From positions 2,807,501-2,871,500 of the forward strand of contig NZ_CP007509.1 of the NCBI RefSeq assembly GCF_000661915.1: 64,000 bases of DNA. The letters are read 5' to 3'. The notes beneath the pieces were generated by a model. It ran no database searches. It was not told the DNA's origin and saw only the letters and a list, made by a program, of their open reading frames with translations. Positions 10,449 through 18,084 of this stretch are shown one piece after another. The translations under genes and the position numbers were made by a program. The first letter of the stretch is position 1, and each line of letters opens with the position of its first letter. The DNA comes from Stutzerimonas decontaminans (GTDB lineage: Bacteria; Pseudomonadota; Gammaproteobacteria; Pseudomonadales; Pseudomonadaceae).

Positions 10449-11324
10449 TTGGACCTGGCTAACGTCAACGCTTTCATTGCTGTCGCCGAAACAGGTGGCT
10501 TTTCGCTGGCCGCAGAGCGCCTGCACCTGACTCAACCAGCCGTCAGCAAGCGCATCGCGGCACTGGAGTCGCAACTCGATGTACGCCTTTTCGACCGGCT
10601 CGGCCGTGAGATCGGGCTCACCGAGGCCGGCCGAGCCCTTTTGCCGCGTGCCTATCAGATTCTCAACGTGCTCGACGACACCCGCCGCGCCCTGACCAAC
10701 CTCAACGGCGACATCGGCGGCCGGCTGAGCCTGGCGACCAGTCATCACATCGGCCTGCATCGTCTGCCGCCGCTGTTGCGCGCCTTTACCCGCGCCCATC
10801 CGCAGGTCAGCCTGGATATCCGTTTTCTCGACTCGGAAGTGGCGTATGACGAAGTGCTGCACGGCCGCGCTGAACTCGCGGTGATCACCCTTGCGCCGCA
10901 GACAGCCGAACCGGTCAGAGCGGTGAAGGTGTGGGACGACCCGCTGGATTTCGTCGTAGCCCCCGAGCACCCACTGGCGAGCAAGACTGACATCCAGCTC
11001 GCCGATATCGCTGGGCATCCGGCCGTCTTTCCCGGCGGCAATACCTTCACCCACCACATTGCCCAGCGATTGTTCGAACGCGAAGGGCTGACGCCCAATA
11101 TCACCATGAGCACCAACTATATGGAGACCATCAAGATGATGGTCTCCATCGGCATCGCCTGGAGCGTGTTGCCGCGTAGCATGCTCGACGAACAGGTAGT
11201 CAGCCTGCCCTTGCCAGGAATTCAGCTGACGCGACAACTCGGCTACATCCTGCACAAGGAACGCACCCTATCCAACGCCGCCAGGGCCTTCATGGCGTTG
11301 CTGGATGCGGCGCGCGACAGCTAA
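10449..11324 (+). CDS. LysR-family transcriptional regulator next to leuC
   Basis: The protein has an N-terminal winged helix-turn-helix (about residues 1-60: DLANVNAFIAVAETGGFSLAAERLHLTQPAVSKRI) followed by a LysR periplasmic-binding-protein-like effector domain. I place the start at TTG 10449, because homologues begin at this point and GGAAG lies just upstream; an ATG at 10362 is in frame but adds an atypical hydrophobic leader. The product is then 291 residues, typical of the family. Its divergence from leuC suggests that it regulates leuCDB and itself (inference from position). A bidirectional terminator follows. Confidence 0.85.
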   Translation: MDLANVNAFIAVAETGGFSLAAERLHLTQPAVSKRIAALESQLDVRLFDRLGREIGLTEAGRALLPRAYQILNVLDDTRRALTNLNGDIGGRLSLATSHHIGLHRLPPLLRAFTRAHPQVSLDIRFLDSEVAYDEVLHGRAELAVITLAPQTAEPVRAVKVWDDPLDFVVAPEHPLASKTDIQLADIAGHPAVFPGGNTFTHHIAQRLFEREGLTPNITMSTNYMETIKMMVSIGIAWSVLPRSMLDEQVVSLPLPGIQLTRQLGYILHKERTLSNAARAFMALLDAARDS

Positions 11325-11336
11325 GCGTCCTGAAAC

Positions 11337-11370
11337 AAACAAGGGCGCCGTTTGACGCCCTTGTTTAATT
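11337..11370. terminator. Bidirectional rho-independent terminator
   Basis: An 11-bp inverted repeat (AAACAAGGGCG at 11337-11347, complement at 11356-11366) has A-rich and T-rich flanks. It lies between the convergent LysR gene and the small heat-shock gene and can serve both. Confidence 0.8.
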
Positions 11371-11374
11371 TCGA

Positions 11375-11821
11375 TCAACCCTCCAGTGCGGGTCGCTGAT
11401 CGGCGTTGATCGGGATGCGCTTGGGTTTGGCCTCTTCCGGCACAACGCGCACCAGGTCGATGTTGAGCAGGCCGCTGTTCAGCGCAGCGCCTTTCACCTC
11501 GATGTGGTCGGCCAGCCGGAACGACAGCTTGAACGCCCGCTGGGCGATACCCTGATGCAGATAGGTGACGTTCTCGGCCTCGCTTTCGCGTCGCCCGCCA
11601 CTGATGGTCAGCACGCTGCGCTCGACCTGCAGATCGAGGTCGGATTCCTCGAAGCCGGCGGCTGCGACCACGATTCGATACTGGTCGTCACCGTGTTTCT
11701 CGATGTTATAGGGTGGATACGAGCTGCCGGTGTCGTTGCGCAGAGCGGACTCGAACAGATCGTTGAAACGGTCGAAACCCACGGATTGCCGGAACAAAGG
11801 GGCCATGGGGAACGAACTCAT
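11375..11821 (-). CDS. Small heat-shock protein, Hsp20/IbpA family
   Basis: A 148-residue alpha-crystallin-domain chaperone that would hold unfolded proteins in the cytoplasm during stress. It starts MSSFPMAPLFRQSVGFDRFNDLFE, the usual IbpA-type N-terminus, followed by PPYNIEKHGDDQYRIVVAAAGF and the domain core with RAFKLSFRLADHIEVKGA and LNSGLLNIDLVR. The start at 11821 has an AGGAGG-like sequence 8-10 bases upstream; longer in-frame readings have no family support. A heat-shock promoter or thermosensor in the 5' region is plausible, but I could not define one. Confidence 0.9.
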   Translation of the reverse strand: MSSFPMAPLFRQSVGFDRFNDLFESALRNDTGSSYPPYNIEKHGDDQYRIVVAAAGFEESDLDLQVERSVLTISGGRRESEAENVTYLHQGIAQRAFKLSFRLADHIEVKGAALNSGLLNIDLVRVVPEEAKPKRIPINADQRPALEG

Positions 11822-11951
11822 GATAAACCTCCTGAAATCAGCGAGTTGAAACAGGCGGGACCCGACTTCGGCATCCCGCTGAGCCCTAGATAGGAACCGC
11901 TCTGCAGATTTCAAGGCGCAGAAAATGAACCTGCCGACGAGAGGTAACGCC

Positions 11952-12698
11952 ATGTCCAGAGTCATGCTGATCACCGGTGCCAGCCGGGGTATTGGAGCCG
12001 CAACTGCGCGGCTGGCGGCCCGCCAGGGCTATGCCCTCTGCCTGAACTATCACCAGAACGAGGATGCGGCGAGCCAGGTGCTCCAACAGGTCCGCGCTGC
12101 AGGCGTTTCAGCGATAACGATCAAGGCTGACGTCGCCGACGAAGGTCAGGTACTGCACATGTTCGAGATCGTCGACCGTGAATTCGGCCGTCTGGACGTG
12201 CTGGTCAACAACGCCGGCATGCTCGAACAGCAGATGCGGCTGGAGCAGATGGATGCCGCGCGCTGGACAAGAGTGCTGGGCGCCAACGTGATCGGCAGCT
12301 TTCTCTGCGCCCGCGAGGCGATCAGACGGATGTCCACCCAGCATGGCGGCCAGGGTGGTTCAATCATCAATCTCTCTTCCATTGCAGCGAGGTTGGGCGC
12401 ACCGGGCGAGTACATCGACTATGCGGCGGCCAAGGGCGCCATCGACAGTATGACTGTCGGCCTGGCCAAGGAAGTGGCTGGCGAAGGCATACGGGTCAAT
12501 GCGGTACGTCCTGGGGTCATCCATACCGACATCCACGCCAGCGGTGGCGAGCCGGGTCGAATCGAACGGGTCAAGGCCAGCGTACCCATGGGACGTGGCG
12601 GCCAGGCGGAGGAGATCGCCGAAGCCATACTCTGGCTTGCCAGCGAGCAGGCCAGTTACACCACCGGCGCGCTGCTGGACGTCAGCGGAGGCCGTTGA
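11952..12698 (+). CDS. Short-chain dehydrogenase/reductase (SDR family oxidoreductase)
   Basis: A 248-residue classical SDR with the NAD(P)-binding TGASRGIG at residues 8-15, the structural NNAG motif, the catalytic Ser (NLSSIAA), the YxxxK pair (YIDYAAAKGA) and the PG motif after it (NAVRPGVIHTDIH). The start at 11952 follows GAGAGGTAACGCC; nine extra in-frame codons upstream are unlikely. The substrate cannot be told from sequence; the closest general type is the 3-oxoacyl-ACP-reductase/glucose-dehydrogenase-like group. It converges on dusC, with stop codons seven bases apart. Confidence 0.88.
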   Translation: MSRVMLITGASRGIGAATARLAARQGYALCLNYHQNEDAASQVLQQVRAAGVSAITIKADVADEGQVLHMFEIVDREFGRLDVLVNNAGMLEQQMRLEQMDAARWTRVLGANVIGSFLCAREAIRRMSTQHGGQGGSIINLSSIAARLGAPGEYIDYAAAKGAIDSMTVGLAKEVAGEGIRVNAVRPGVIHTDIHASGGEPGRIERVKASVPMGRGGQAEEIAEAILWLASEQASYTTGALLDVSGGR

Positions 12699-12704
12699 GC
12701 ACGC

Positions 12705-13679
12705 TCACGCCAGCGCCGCTACACGCAGGCCCGCGGTATCGACACCCAACATCGCATCGATCCGGGCGCAATCGTTTTCCCGACGCAAGGCTGCAAACAG
12801 GACCACGGCTTCAGGATAATTGCGCGTCAGCAAGGCAAGCCACTGCTTGAGCCTGCCGGGTGCGTAGCGTGGCGCAATCTTGCCCCGCGCCTGCTGCCAG
12901 AAGTCGACCAACGTGGGCAGAAGCTCTGCCCAACTCATCTCCGGAATACTCAACCCCTGCCTGGCGGCAGCAATCTGCCGCGCCAGGTCTGGGCGCGAAA
13001 CCAGCCCGCGACCCAGCATGATGTTCTCAGCGCCGCTGACCTCCCGGCAACGTCGCCAATCGGCCAGCGACCAGATATCGCCATTGGCGTAGACAGGCAC
13101 CGGCACTTCTTCCTGCACCCGCGCAATCCACTCCCAATGCGCCGGCGGCTTGTAGCCTTCGACTTTCGTCCGCGCATGTACCACCAACTGCTCTGCCCCG
13201 CCGTCCACCAGCGCCCGCGCACAATCGATGGCGCTGTCCGGGGTGTCGAACCCCAGGCGCATCTTGGCGGTCACCGGAATATGCGCCGGCACGGCCCGTC
13301 GCACCTCGCACAGGATGGCATGCAGCAGCTCCGGCTCCTTCAATAGCACGGCGCCGCCGCGCGACTTGTTCACCGTCTTTGCAGGGCAACCGAAGTTGAG
13401 GTCGATAGCCGGTGCGCCCAATGAGCAGGCGTAGGCGGCGTTATCGGCAAGGCAAGCCGGATCAGAGCCAAGCAACTGGACGCGCACCGACGTGCCGGCG
13501 CGGGTCGCTGCGCCAGTCGCTAATTCGGGTGCAAGCTTGCGAAAACTGCTTTGCGGCAGCAGACGGTCGGAAACGCGGATGAACTCGGTTACGCACCAAT
13601 CGACGCCGCCCATACGGGTGAGTATGTCGCGGAGAACTTCGTCGACAAGCCCCTCCATGGGTGCCAAAGCAATCTGCAT
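12705..13679 (-). CDS. dusC: tRNA-dihydrouridine(16) synthase DusC
   Basis: An FMN enzyme that reduces uridine 16 of the tRNA D-loop to dihydrouridine. The 324-residue TIM-barrel protein begins [18 protein letters not shown], carries the Dus signature with the catalytic cysteine ([22 protein letters not shown]), then [21 protein letters not shown] and YANGDIWS, and the FMN phosphate-site [13 protein letters not shown]. The APMEG start and length point to the DusC subgroup rather than DusA or DusB. Confidence 0.92.
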   Translation of the reverse strand: MQIALAPMEGLVDEVLRDILTRMGGVDWCVTEFIRVSDRLLPQSSFRKLAPELATGAATRAGTSVRVQLLGSDPACLADNAAYACSLGAPAIDLNFGCPAKTVNKSRGGAVLLKEPELLHAILCEVRRAVPAHIPVTAKMRLGFDTPDSAIDCARALVDGGAEQLVVHARTKVEGYKPPAHWEWIARVQEEVPVPVYANGDIWSLADWRRCREVSGAENIMLGRGLVSRPDLARQIAAARQGLSIPEMSWAELLPTLVDFWQQARGKIAPRYAPGRLKQWLALLTRNYPEAVVLFAALRRENDCARIDAMLGVDTAGLRVAALA

Positions 13680-13762
13680 ATCAGGCCAGTAGATTATGAA
13701 AGGCGGGCATTGTACGGATGCCCGATCCCTGAATCACGCTTGGTCTGACATGCGTCGCACGG

Positions 13763-14068
13763 TTATTCCTCGATCGTGCCGCCTATCGTATCGGTCCCCG
13801 TAGTCGCGCCCATGCCGCCAGTGGTACCGGTATTGCCGGTACCCATCGTGCCCACGTCGCTCTCCGGATGCTCGTCTGACGTTCGCTTCTGGCGGTCAGC
13901 CGATCCTCCATCGGATTGATCAGATTGCGGGGCCTGCGATTCGATCGTCGATCCTCCCGCTGCTCCACCGGTGTGGCGGTCGCGTGCCTGCTCCGAGGAT
14001 TCGGCAAAAGCGCCTGCCGAACCTGCTATTAGCAACGCGGCAAGTGATGATGTGATTAACCGATGCAT
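13763..14068 (-). CDS. Small secreted Gly/Thr/Asp-rich hypothetical protein
   Basis: I do not recognise a family. The 101-residue product starts MHRLITSSLAALLIAGSAGAFAES, a clean signal peptide with cleavage predicted after AFA, followed by a hydrophilic low-complexity chain rich in Ser, Gly, Thr, Asp and Gln with a GT/MG-rich tail. The start at 14068 is supported by GGGAGGTAG just upstream. It is likely periplasmic or secreted and disordered. The next upstream gene on the same strand encodes a protein of similar build, and the two may form an operon. Confidence 0.65.
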   Translation of the reverse strand: MHRLITSSLAALLIAGSAGAFAESSEQARDRHTGGAAGGSTIESQAPQSDQSDGGSADRQKRTSDEHPESDVGTMGTGNTGTTGGMGATTGTDTIGGTIEE

Positions 14069-14097
14069 GGCTACCTCCCAGGTAATCAAACGCAGCG

Positions 14098-14415
14098 CTA
14101 GTCGCTGTGCTTTTCCAGCTTCGGACGGCGACGATGTTCCATGTCGGTCTCGTTGCCGCCGTGGCCGGCCTCCGCAGACTTCTCGGCCTGCTCTGTTGAA
14201 GATGCCTCGGGTGACGGATCTGCCGATGTGCCGCGCTGATCGTCGTCCAAGTAGTCGATGCCACCACCGATGCCCATCGAACCATTGCCGGCAGCGCCAC
14301 GATCTGCTTCACCGGTGCTCTGAGCCAGCGGGACACCCGCAAAGGGCAACTCCAGACTCTGCGCACTTGCCGTCGAGGCCAGCACTACGATGACTAAACC
14401 GAGCTGAATACGCAT
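14098..14415 (-). CDS. Small secreted acidic hypothetical protein
   Basis: No family recognised. From an ATG at 14415 the 105-residue product begins MRIQLGLVIVVLASTASAQS, a signal peptide cleaved near ASA. The mature part is glycine-rich (GNGSMGIGGGIDYLDDDQRG) and then very hydrophilic, ending in a basic patch (HRRRPKLEKHSD). The ribosome-binding site is weak, and 50 extra in-frame codons exist upstream without typical composition, so the start is moderately certain. It pairs with the similar small secreted protein 29 bp downstream. Confidence 0.6.
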   Translation of the reverse strand: MRIQLGLVIVVLASTASAQSLELPFAGVPLAQSTGEADRGAAGNGSMGIGGGIDYLDDDQRGTSADPSPEASSTEQAEKSAEAGHGGNETDMEHRRRPKLEKHSD

Positions 14416-14568
14416 ATCCGACACATCCGCATCGTCCACCCAATAAGTTGGGCAGCGCCAGCTCCACAGAGTGCGGTGGCTGGCGACCGATGGCACATCG
14501 GAACCGCTTCCGGTCACGGGGGTCACAACCATTAAGGAAGAAATTAGGACTACAGAGGGAAGCACCGG

Positions 14569-14748
14569 ATGGAACCTGCGCTGATACTCGCAATGATCAT
14601 TCTAGGCTGGCTGTCAGTCGCGCTTGCCATGCTATGGGGCATGATGAGAATCGCGAGGCGTCATCATCCGCCACAGGCGAGACCAGCCAAACCGCGCCCG
14701 TTGGCAGCTTCGGCCGAACCAAACGCTTTGCCTTCCTGGCACGCCTGA
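14569..14748 (+). CDS. Small single-pass membrane protein, hypothetical
   Basis: A 59-codon reading frame starts MEPALILAMIILGWLSVALA, one hydrophobic helix of about 24 residues, followed by a basic, proline-rich tail (MRIARRHHPPQARPAKPRPL). GAGGGA lies eight bases before the ATG. It is divergent from the small secreted pair and lies just upstream of the initiator tRNA genes. Support is only the ribosome-binding site and the sensible membrane topology (positive-inside tail); no function can be proposed. Confidence 0.5.
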   Translation: MEPALILAMIILGWLSVALAMLWGMMRIARRHHPPQARPAKPRPLAASAEPNALPSWHA

Positions 14749-14779
14749 CTGCTATTTCCGTCTTTTTTGAAATTAACCC

Positions 14780-14807
14780 GTGACAGCAGCATTTGAAGCT
14801 GTAGAAT
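14780..14807 (+). promoter_or_regulatory. Sigma-70 promoter of first initiator tRNA gene
   Basis: GTGACA at 14780-14785 and TAGAAT at 14802-14807, 16-bp spacer, six bases before the tRNA. The second copy has the same -10 box and spacer. Confidence 0.65.
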
Positions 14808-14813
14808 GCGCAT

Positions 14814-14890
<77 letters not shown>

Positions 14891-14896
14891 AATTTC

Positions 14897-14926
14897 AAAG
14901 GCCACTCAATGAGTGGCCTTTTTTTT
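14897..14926 (+). terminator. Rho-independent terminator after first tRNA-fMet
   Basis: The stem AAAGGCCACTC / GAGTGGCCTTT is followed by an eight-T run. Confidence 0.9.
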
Positions 14927-15020
14927 CGAGCTGATTTTGTGCTCGCATGCTGCGGCTACGCCAGAGATCGACACGGCAGCTAACCTTTTGAATGAATTAC
15001 GCTTTTTTTAGCCCTTTAGA

Positions 15021-15048
15021 TTGACACCGAATCGCTGGGCTGTAGAAT
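15021..15048 (+). promoter_or_regulatory. Sigma-70 promoter of second initiator tRNA gene
   Basis: TTGACA at 15021-15026 (perfect -35) and TAGAAT at 15043-15048 with a 16-bp spacer; GCGCCCC lies between the -10 box and the tRNA, a GC-rich discriminator typical of stable-RNA promoters under stringent control. Confidence 0.8.
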
Positions 15049-15060
15049 GCGCCCCACAGA

Positions 15061-15137
<77 letters not shown>

Positions 15138-15144
15138 AATCACG

Positions 15145-15175
15145 AAAAAGGCCACTCAGATGAGTGGCCTTTTTC
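15145..15175 (+). terminator. Rho-independent terminator after second tRNA-fMet
   Basis: The stem AAAAAGGCCACTC / GAGTGGCCTTTTT is close to the terminator of the first copy, showing that the tRNA plus terminator was duplicated as a unit. Confidence 0.88.
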
Positions 15176-15386
15176 GTTTTCTGCGCATTCTTTTCTATCT
15201 GGTCGGCCTCGCGGCATCCAGTCGCCTACCGTCGAACATCAGGCAAGACAGCAATTAGAATTAACTCTTTATCAGAGTAGTTATCTAATACAGTCGGAAT
15301 AACGAGCCCTCGCTTTATTCACCCGCCACTAATAGACAGCTTAAACCTGAACAGTTATTCACTTTGAAGCTAGCTTATTGCGCCAG

Positions 15387-15692
15387 CTATAACAGAGAAG
15401 GATAAGCTTGCCCCCTCACCTCTTGAAAATAAAAATCTTTATTTTTCAGTACGTTAATTTCGCTACCGACGTACAAACCAGCGATCACAACATTTTTTTG
15501 GCTCGCCTTCTTGACTTGGTTCACGTTATGACGGATATCTATTCGCAACAGGGAGTAACACGTTGCAAGGCAGTTTAGACCAACTGGACAGGTCAAGTTT
15601 TGTGACGCAAGAGTTAAACCCCCTGCCTGATTAAAGCGCTCCCATATAGTAGCGATGCGGGCTTGTTCGTCATCAGTTTTGTATAAAGCCAC
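15387..15692 (-). CDS. Doubtful 101-codon reading frame, hypothetical
   Basis: The frame opens with GTG at 15692 (MALYKTDDEQARIATIWERF) and has no recognisable domain, no clear ribosome-binding site and a start inside the hairpin of the first ops-like element. It lies in an AT-rich stretch unlike the flanking genes, possibly acquired DNA. The rest of 15138-16033 holds the two ops elements and otherwise nothing I can support. Confidence 0.2.
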   Translation of the reverse strand: MALYKTDDEQARIATIWERFNQAGGLTLASQNLTCPVGLNCLATCYSLLRIDIRHNVNQVKKASQKNVVIAGLYVGSEINVLKNKDFYFQEVRGQAYPSLL

Positions 15693-15703
15693 CGGAAAGT
15701 TTT

Positions 15704-15723
15704 CCGGGAGCGGTAGCTTTGCC
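15704..15723 (+). promoter_or_regulatory. ops-like (RfaH recruitment) element, copy 1, imperfect
   Basis: The sequence GAGCGGTAGCTTTGCC matches the ops core GGCGGTAGNNT except that the second G is A. It lies 120 bp before a perfect copy and differs from it at 2 of 20 bases (15704-15723 versus 15824-15843). It is preceded by the palindrome CCGGAAAGTTTTCCGG and pairs with AAAGCCACCG just upstream. Confidence 0.6.
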
Positions 15724-15823
15724 TAAACATTCCTGAGGCGTAAGGGGCTGGCCAGCCGTCGAGGGCTGACGTGCTGGAAAGCGAGCATTAATGAGCGAAA
15801 TTACCTGGAACGGCTTATATATG

Positions 15824-15843
15824 CCGGTGGCGGTAGCTTTGCC
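15824..15843 (+). promoter_or_regulatory. ops element (RfaH recruitment site) in the EPS operon leader
   Basis: GGCGGTAGCTTTGCC at 15829-15843 contains the exact ops core GGCGGTAG followed by C and T, as in the JUMPstart leaders of enterobacterial polysaccharide operons (established knowledge). It lies on the coding strand about 190 bp upstream of the first EPS gene, in an AT-rich untranslated leader. An RfaH homologue is encoded inside the same gene cluster (23629-24138), which is the expected partner. The GCGGTAGC segment can form the small non-template-strand hairpin on which RfaH recruitment depends. Confidence 0.8.
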
Positions 15844-16033
15844 GATAATAATTATAAAACCTATAAACACAGAAGTTAGTCTTCGGTCAGAGCCAGAAGC
15901 CCTGCGCGCGATTTCCTGCGAACTAATTAATTGCTGCCTTCACCACCCGTTGAGTCTGCGGTGAACGCCCGCCCCCTGGGCCGCAGCCGCCCCCAAAATC
16001 GCGTCACCTGACCTATGTGCAGGGAGAACTATC

Positions 16034-16804
16034 GTGTCTATCTTTCATCGATTGGAAGCTCAGGACAAAGCGCTGCTCGCCTGGGAAATGAATCGAAAAG
16101 GCTTCGCTTGCGTACCCAGCTACTTAGACAGCCACCAACTTGATCAGCTGCGCGAGCAAGTTAATGAACAGGCTCTAAGGCATCGCGGGGAGTACTTCGC
16201 CCACCACGATGGCGAGCAAGTAGCCAGCTCGCTACTTGCGGTGGTGGGTGCCGCACCGGAATTCAAGGCTTTGTTGGCCGAAATCTATCGTATCGGCGCA
16301 GGCACGGCCGCCCATAGCAACCGAATCTACATGGTGATGCGGTGTGTCCAGGGCCACACGGGACGCAAGGAATCCAACCGTTTTCACTTCGATGCATCAC
16401 TGGTAACCGCCCTGCTCCCCGTGGAGATTCCTCAGGACGGCGACGAACGAGGCGACCTGTTGCTGTTTCCCAACCTCCGCAAAATACGGGGCACCGCGTT
16501 GCTCAACGTGCTTGAGAAAGCGCTGCTGCAGAATGCACTGAGCCGAAAGCTGATCGTTCTCGCCATAGGTGTCGGGGTACTCAAGCCTCAGCGCCTGCAA
16601 CTGGAGCCAGGCAACCTCTACCTTTTCTGGGGTTATCGCACGCTGCATGCCAACGAGCCTTGCGATCCGAAGAAACTGCGCGCCACCGCCATCTTTCATT
16701 ACGGTGACCCACACGCCGGCAGCCTCCTTACACGGCTGATTCTCCGACACAACCAGCGCAGGGCCCGACGCGCCAGCGCAATCGGTACGCATCAGCCGGT
16801 CTGA
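16034..16804 (+). CDS. Phytanoyl-CoA dioxygenase-like (2OG-Fe(II) oxygenase superfamily) protein, first gene of EPS operon
   Basis: The 256-residue protein has a double-stranded beta-helix pattern with a candidate iron site: H118-F-D120 (NRFHFDAS) and a distal His205 (YRTLHANEP), followed by Arg215 placed to bind 2-oxoglutarate. This resembles the PhyH-type branch of the superfamily. It starts at GTG 16034 after GGGAGA. As the first gene after the ops leader it belongs to the EPS operon by position and strand, where it might hydroxylate a sugar, lipid or acyl substituent (inference). I do not know a characterised orthologue; the C-terminus is strongly basic (RHNQRRARRAS). Confidence 0.65.
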   Translation: MSIFHRLEAQDKALLAWEMNRKGFACVPSYLDSHQLDQLREQVNEQALRHRGEYFAHHDGEQVASSLLAVVGAAPEFKALLAEIYRIGAGTAAHSNRIYMVMRCVQGHTGRKESNRFHFDASLVTALLPVEIPQDGDERGDLLLFPNLRKIRGTALLNVLEKALLQNALSRKLIVLAIGVGVLKPQRLQLEPGNLYLFWGYRTLHANEPCDPKKLRATAIFHYGDPHAGSLLTRLILRHNQRRARRASAIGTHQPV

Positions 16805-16882
16805 GCGAACACGTCGCCAGTTTCGCTATTGCGCTTGAAGACCGTCAGCTGGACGGCTGCGCCAGTCGATAAGGAAATCCCC

Positions 16883-18061
16883 ATGATCAACGTGACCAAG
16901 GCCTACCTGGGCAACAAGAACAAGTTCAAGGCGTATGTAGACAGGATCTACAACACCGGCTGGCTTACCAACCACGGGCCACTTGTGACTGCGCTGGAGC
17001 AGCGCCTCAAGGATTATCTCGGGGTGCGCAACATCATTCTCACCAACAACGGAACGATTGCGCTGCAGATTGCCTACCGAGCGCTTGGAGTTACCGGCAG
17101 CGCAATCACCACGCCGTTCAGCTTTGTCGCGACGACCAGCTCGCTGCAGTGGGAAGGGATCAGGCCAATCTTCGCTGACATTGATCCAGAGACCTGGAAT
17201 CTTGATCCGAACCAGATCGAGCGGCATATCGAACCTGACACCAGCGCCATCGTGGCCACACATGTGTTCGGCAATCCCTGCGATGTCGAGCGAATCGAGC
17301 AGCTGGCGCGCCAGCACAATCTCAAGGTCATCTATGACGGCGCCCATGCCTTCGCCACTTGTTACCAGGGGCGGTCGGTCTACAACTGGGGCGACATCAG
17401 TACGTTGAGCTTTCACGCTACCAAGCTGTTTCACACCATTGAGGGCGGTGCCATTGTCACCAACGACGACGACCTGGCCGAGCGGGTTCGCCTGCTCTGC
17501 AACTTCGGCATCGTCGATACCGACCAGATCGAAGGCATCGGCATTAACGCCAAACTCAATGAGTTTTCTGCGGCAATGGGGATGTGCGTGCTCGACGATA
17601 TCGAACTTATCCTCGAGTGCCGGGCAGAAATCGGCCAGCGATACGCGCGCCGACTTGGCGAGCACTTCGACCTGCAGAAGCCGCAACCCGAATCACAAGG
17701 CAATTTCAGCTATTTCCCGGTAGCGCTTGCCGACGAGCAGCAGTTGCTGCGCTCACGGGCACAGCTCAACGAAATAGGCATCAACCCACGCCGCTATTTC
17801 TATCCATCGCTGGACACCCTGGACTACCTCCAGCCGCAGGCACCGCAACCCCGCTCGCGGGCGCTGAGCCGGAAGGTACTGTGCCTGCCGATCTACCCCG
17901 GACTGCCACGCAAGGTGCAGGAACAGGTCATGCAGACGCTGATCCAGGAGTCGATCCACAGCACGCAATCGAACCGGATTCTGTTCCGGCCGCTCGTTGA
18001 GGCTTTTGGACTGCTCAGCGGGGATCAGTCGCCCGCTTCCGAGTGCAAGCGCATTTCCTGA
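16883..18061 (+). CDS. DegT/DnrJ/EryC1/StrS-family sugar aminotransferase
   Basis: A 392-residue PLP enzyme that transfers an amino group to a nucleotide-linked keto-sugar. Visible are NTGWLTNHGPLVTALE, the substrate-loop LTNNGTIALQIAYRALG, TPFSFVATTSS, the PLP-contacting aspartate in VIYDGAHAFA (Asp152) and the catalytic lysine in SFHATKLFHTIEGG (Lys181). It most resembles enzymes making 4-amino-4,6-dideoxyhexoses (VioA-like); the position of amination is inference. The start at 16883 has AAGGAAA upstream. The sugar-nucleotide dehydratase that would feed it is not in the window. It ends 23 bp before the flippase start. Confidence 0.88.
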   Translation: MINVTKAYLGNKNKFKAYVDRIYNTGWLTNHGPLVTALEQRLKDYLGVRNIILTNNGTIALQIAYRALGVTGSAITTPFSFVATTSSLQWEGIRPIFADIDPETWNLDPNQIERHIEPDTSAIVATHVFGNPCDVERIEQLARQHNLKVIYDGAHAFATCYQGRSVYNWGDISTLSFHATKLFHTIEGGAIVTNDDDLAERVRLLCNFGIVDTDQIEGIGINAKLNEFSAAMGMCVLDDIELILECRAEIGQRYARRLGEHFDLQKPQPESQGNFSYFPVALADEQQLLRSRAQLNEIGINPRRYFYPSLDTLDYLQPQAPQPRSRALSRKVLCLPIYPGLPRKVQEQVMQTLIQESIHSTQSNRILFRPLVEAFGLLSGDQSPASECKRIS

Positions 18062-18084
18062 CCCATCGAGGCCGAATACAGATC

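Noticed and set aside
15824..15843. Sigma-54 promoter: TGGCGGTAGCTTTGCC has GG-N10-GC spacing like a -24/-12 element
   Set aside because: The same bases are an exact ops core, and an RfaH gene is in the operon; the first copy breaks the GG of the -24 element but keeps most of ops. Coincidental match is more likely, although not excluded.
15680..15850. Cyclic-di-GMP riboswitch (GEMM-like GCAAAGC-ACCG on the minus strand)
   Set aside because: The rest of the aptamer consensus (CACGCACAGGGCAAACC and the tetraloop stems) is missing, and the downstream minus-strand gene is doubtful.
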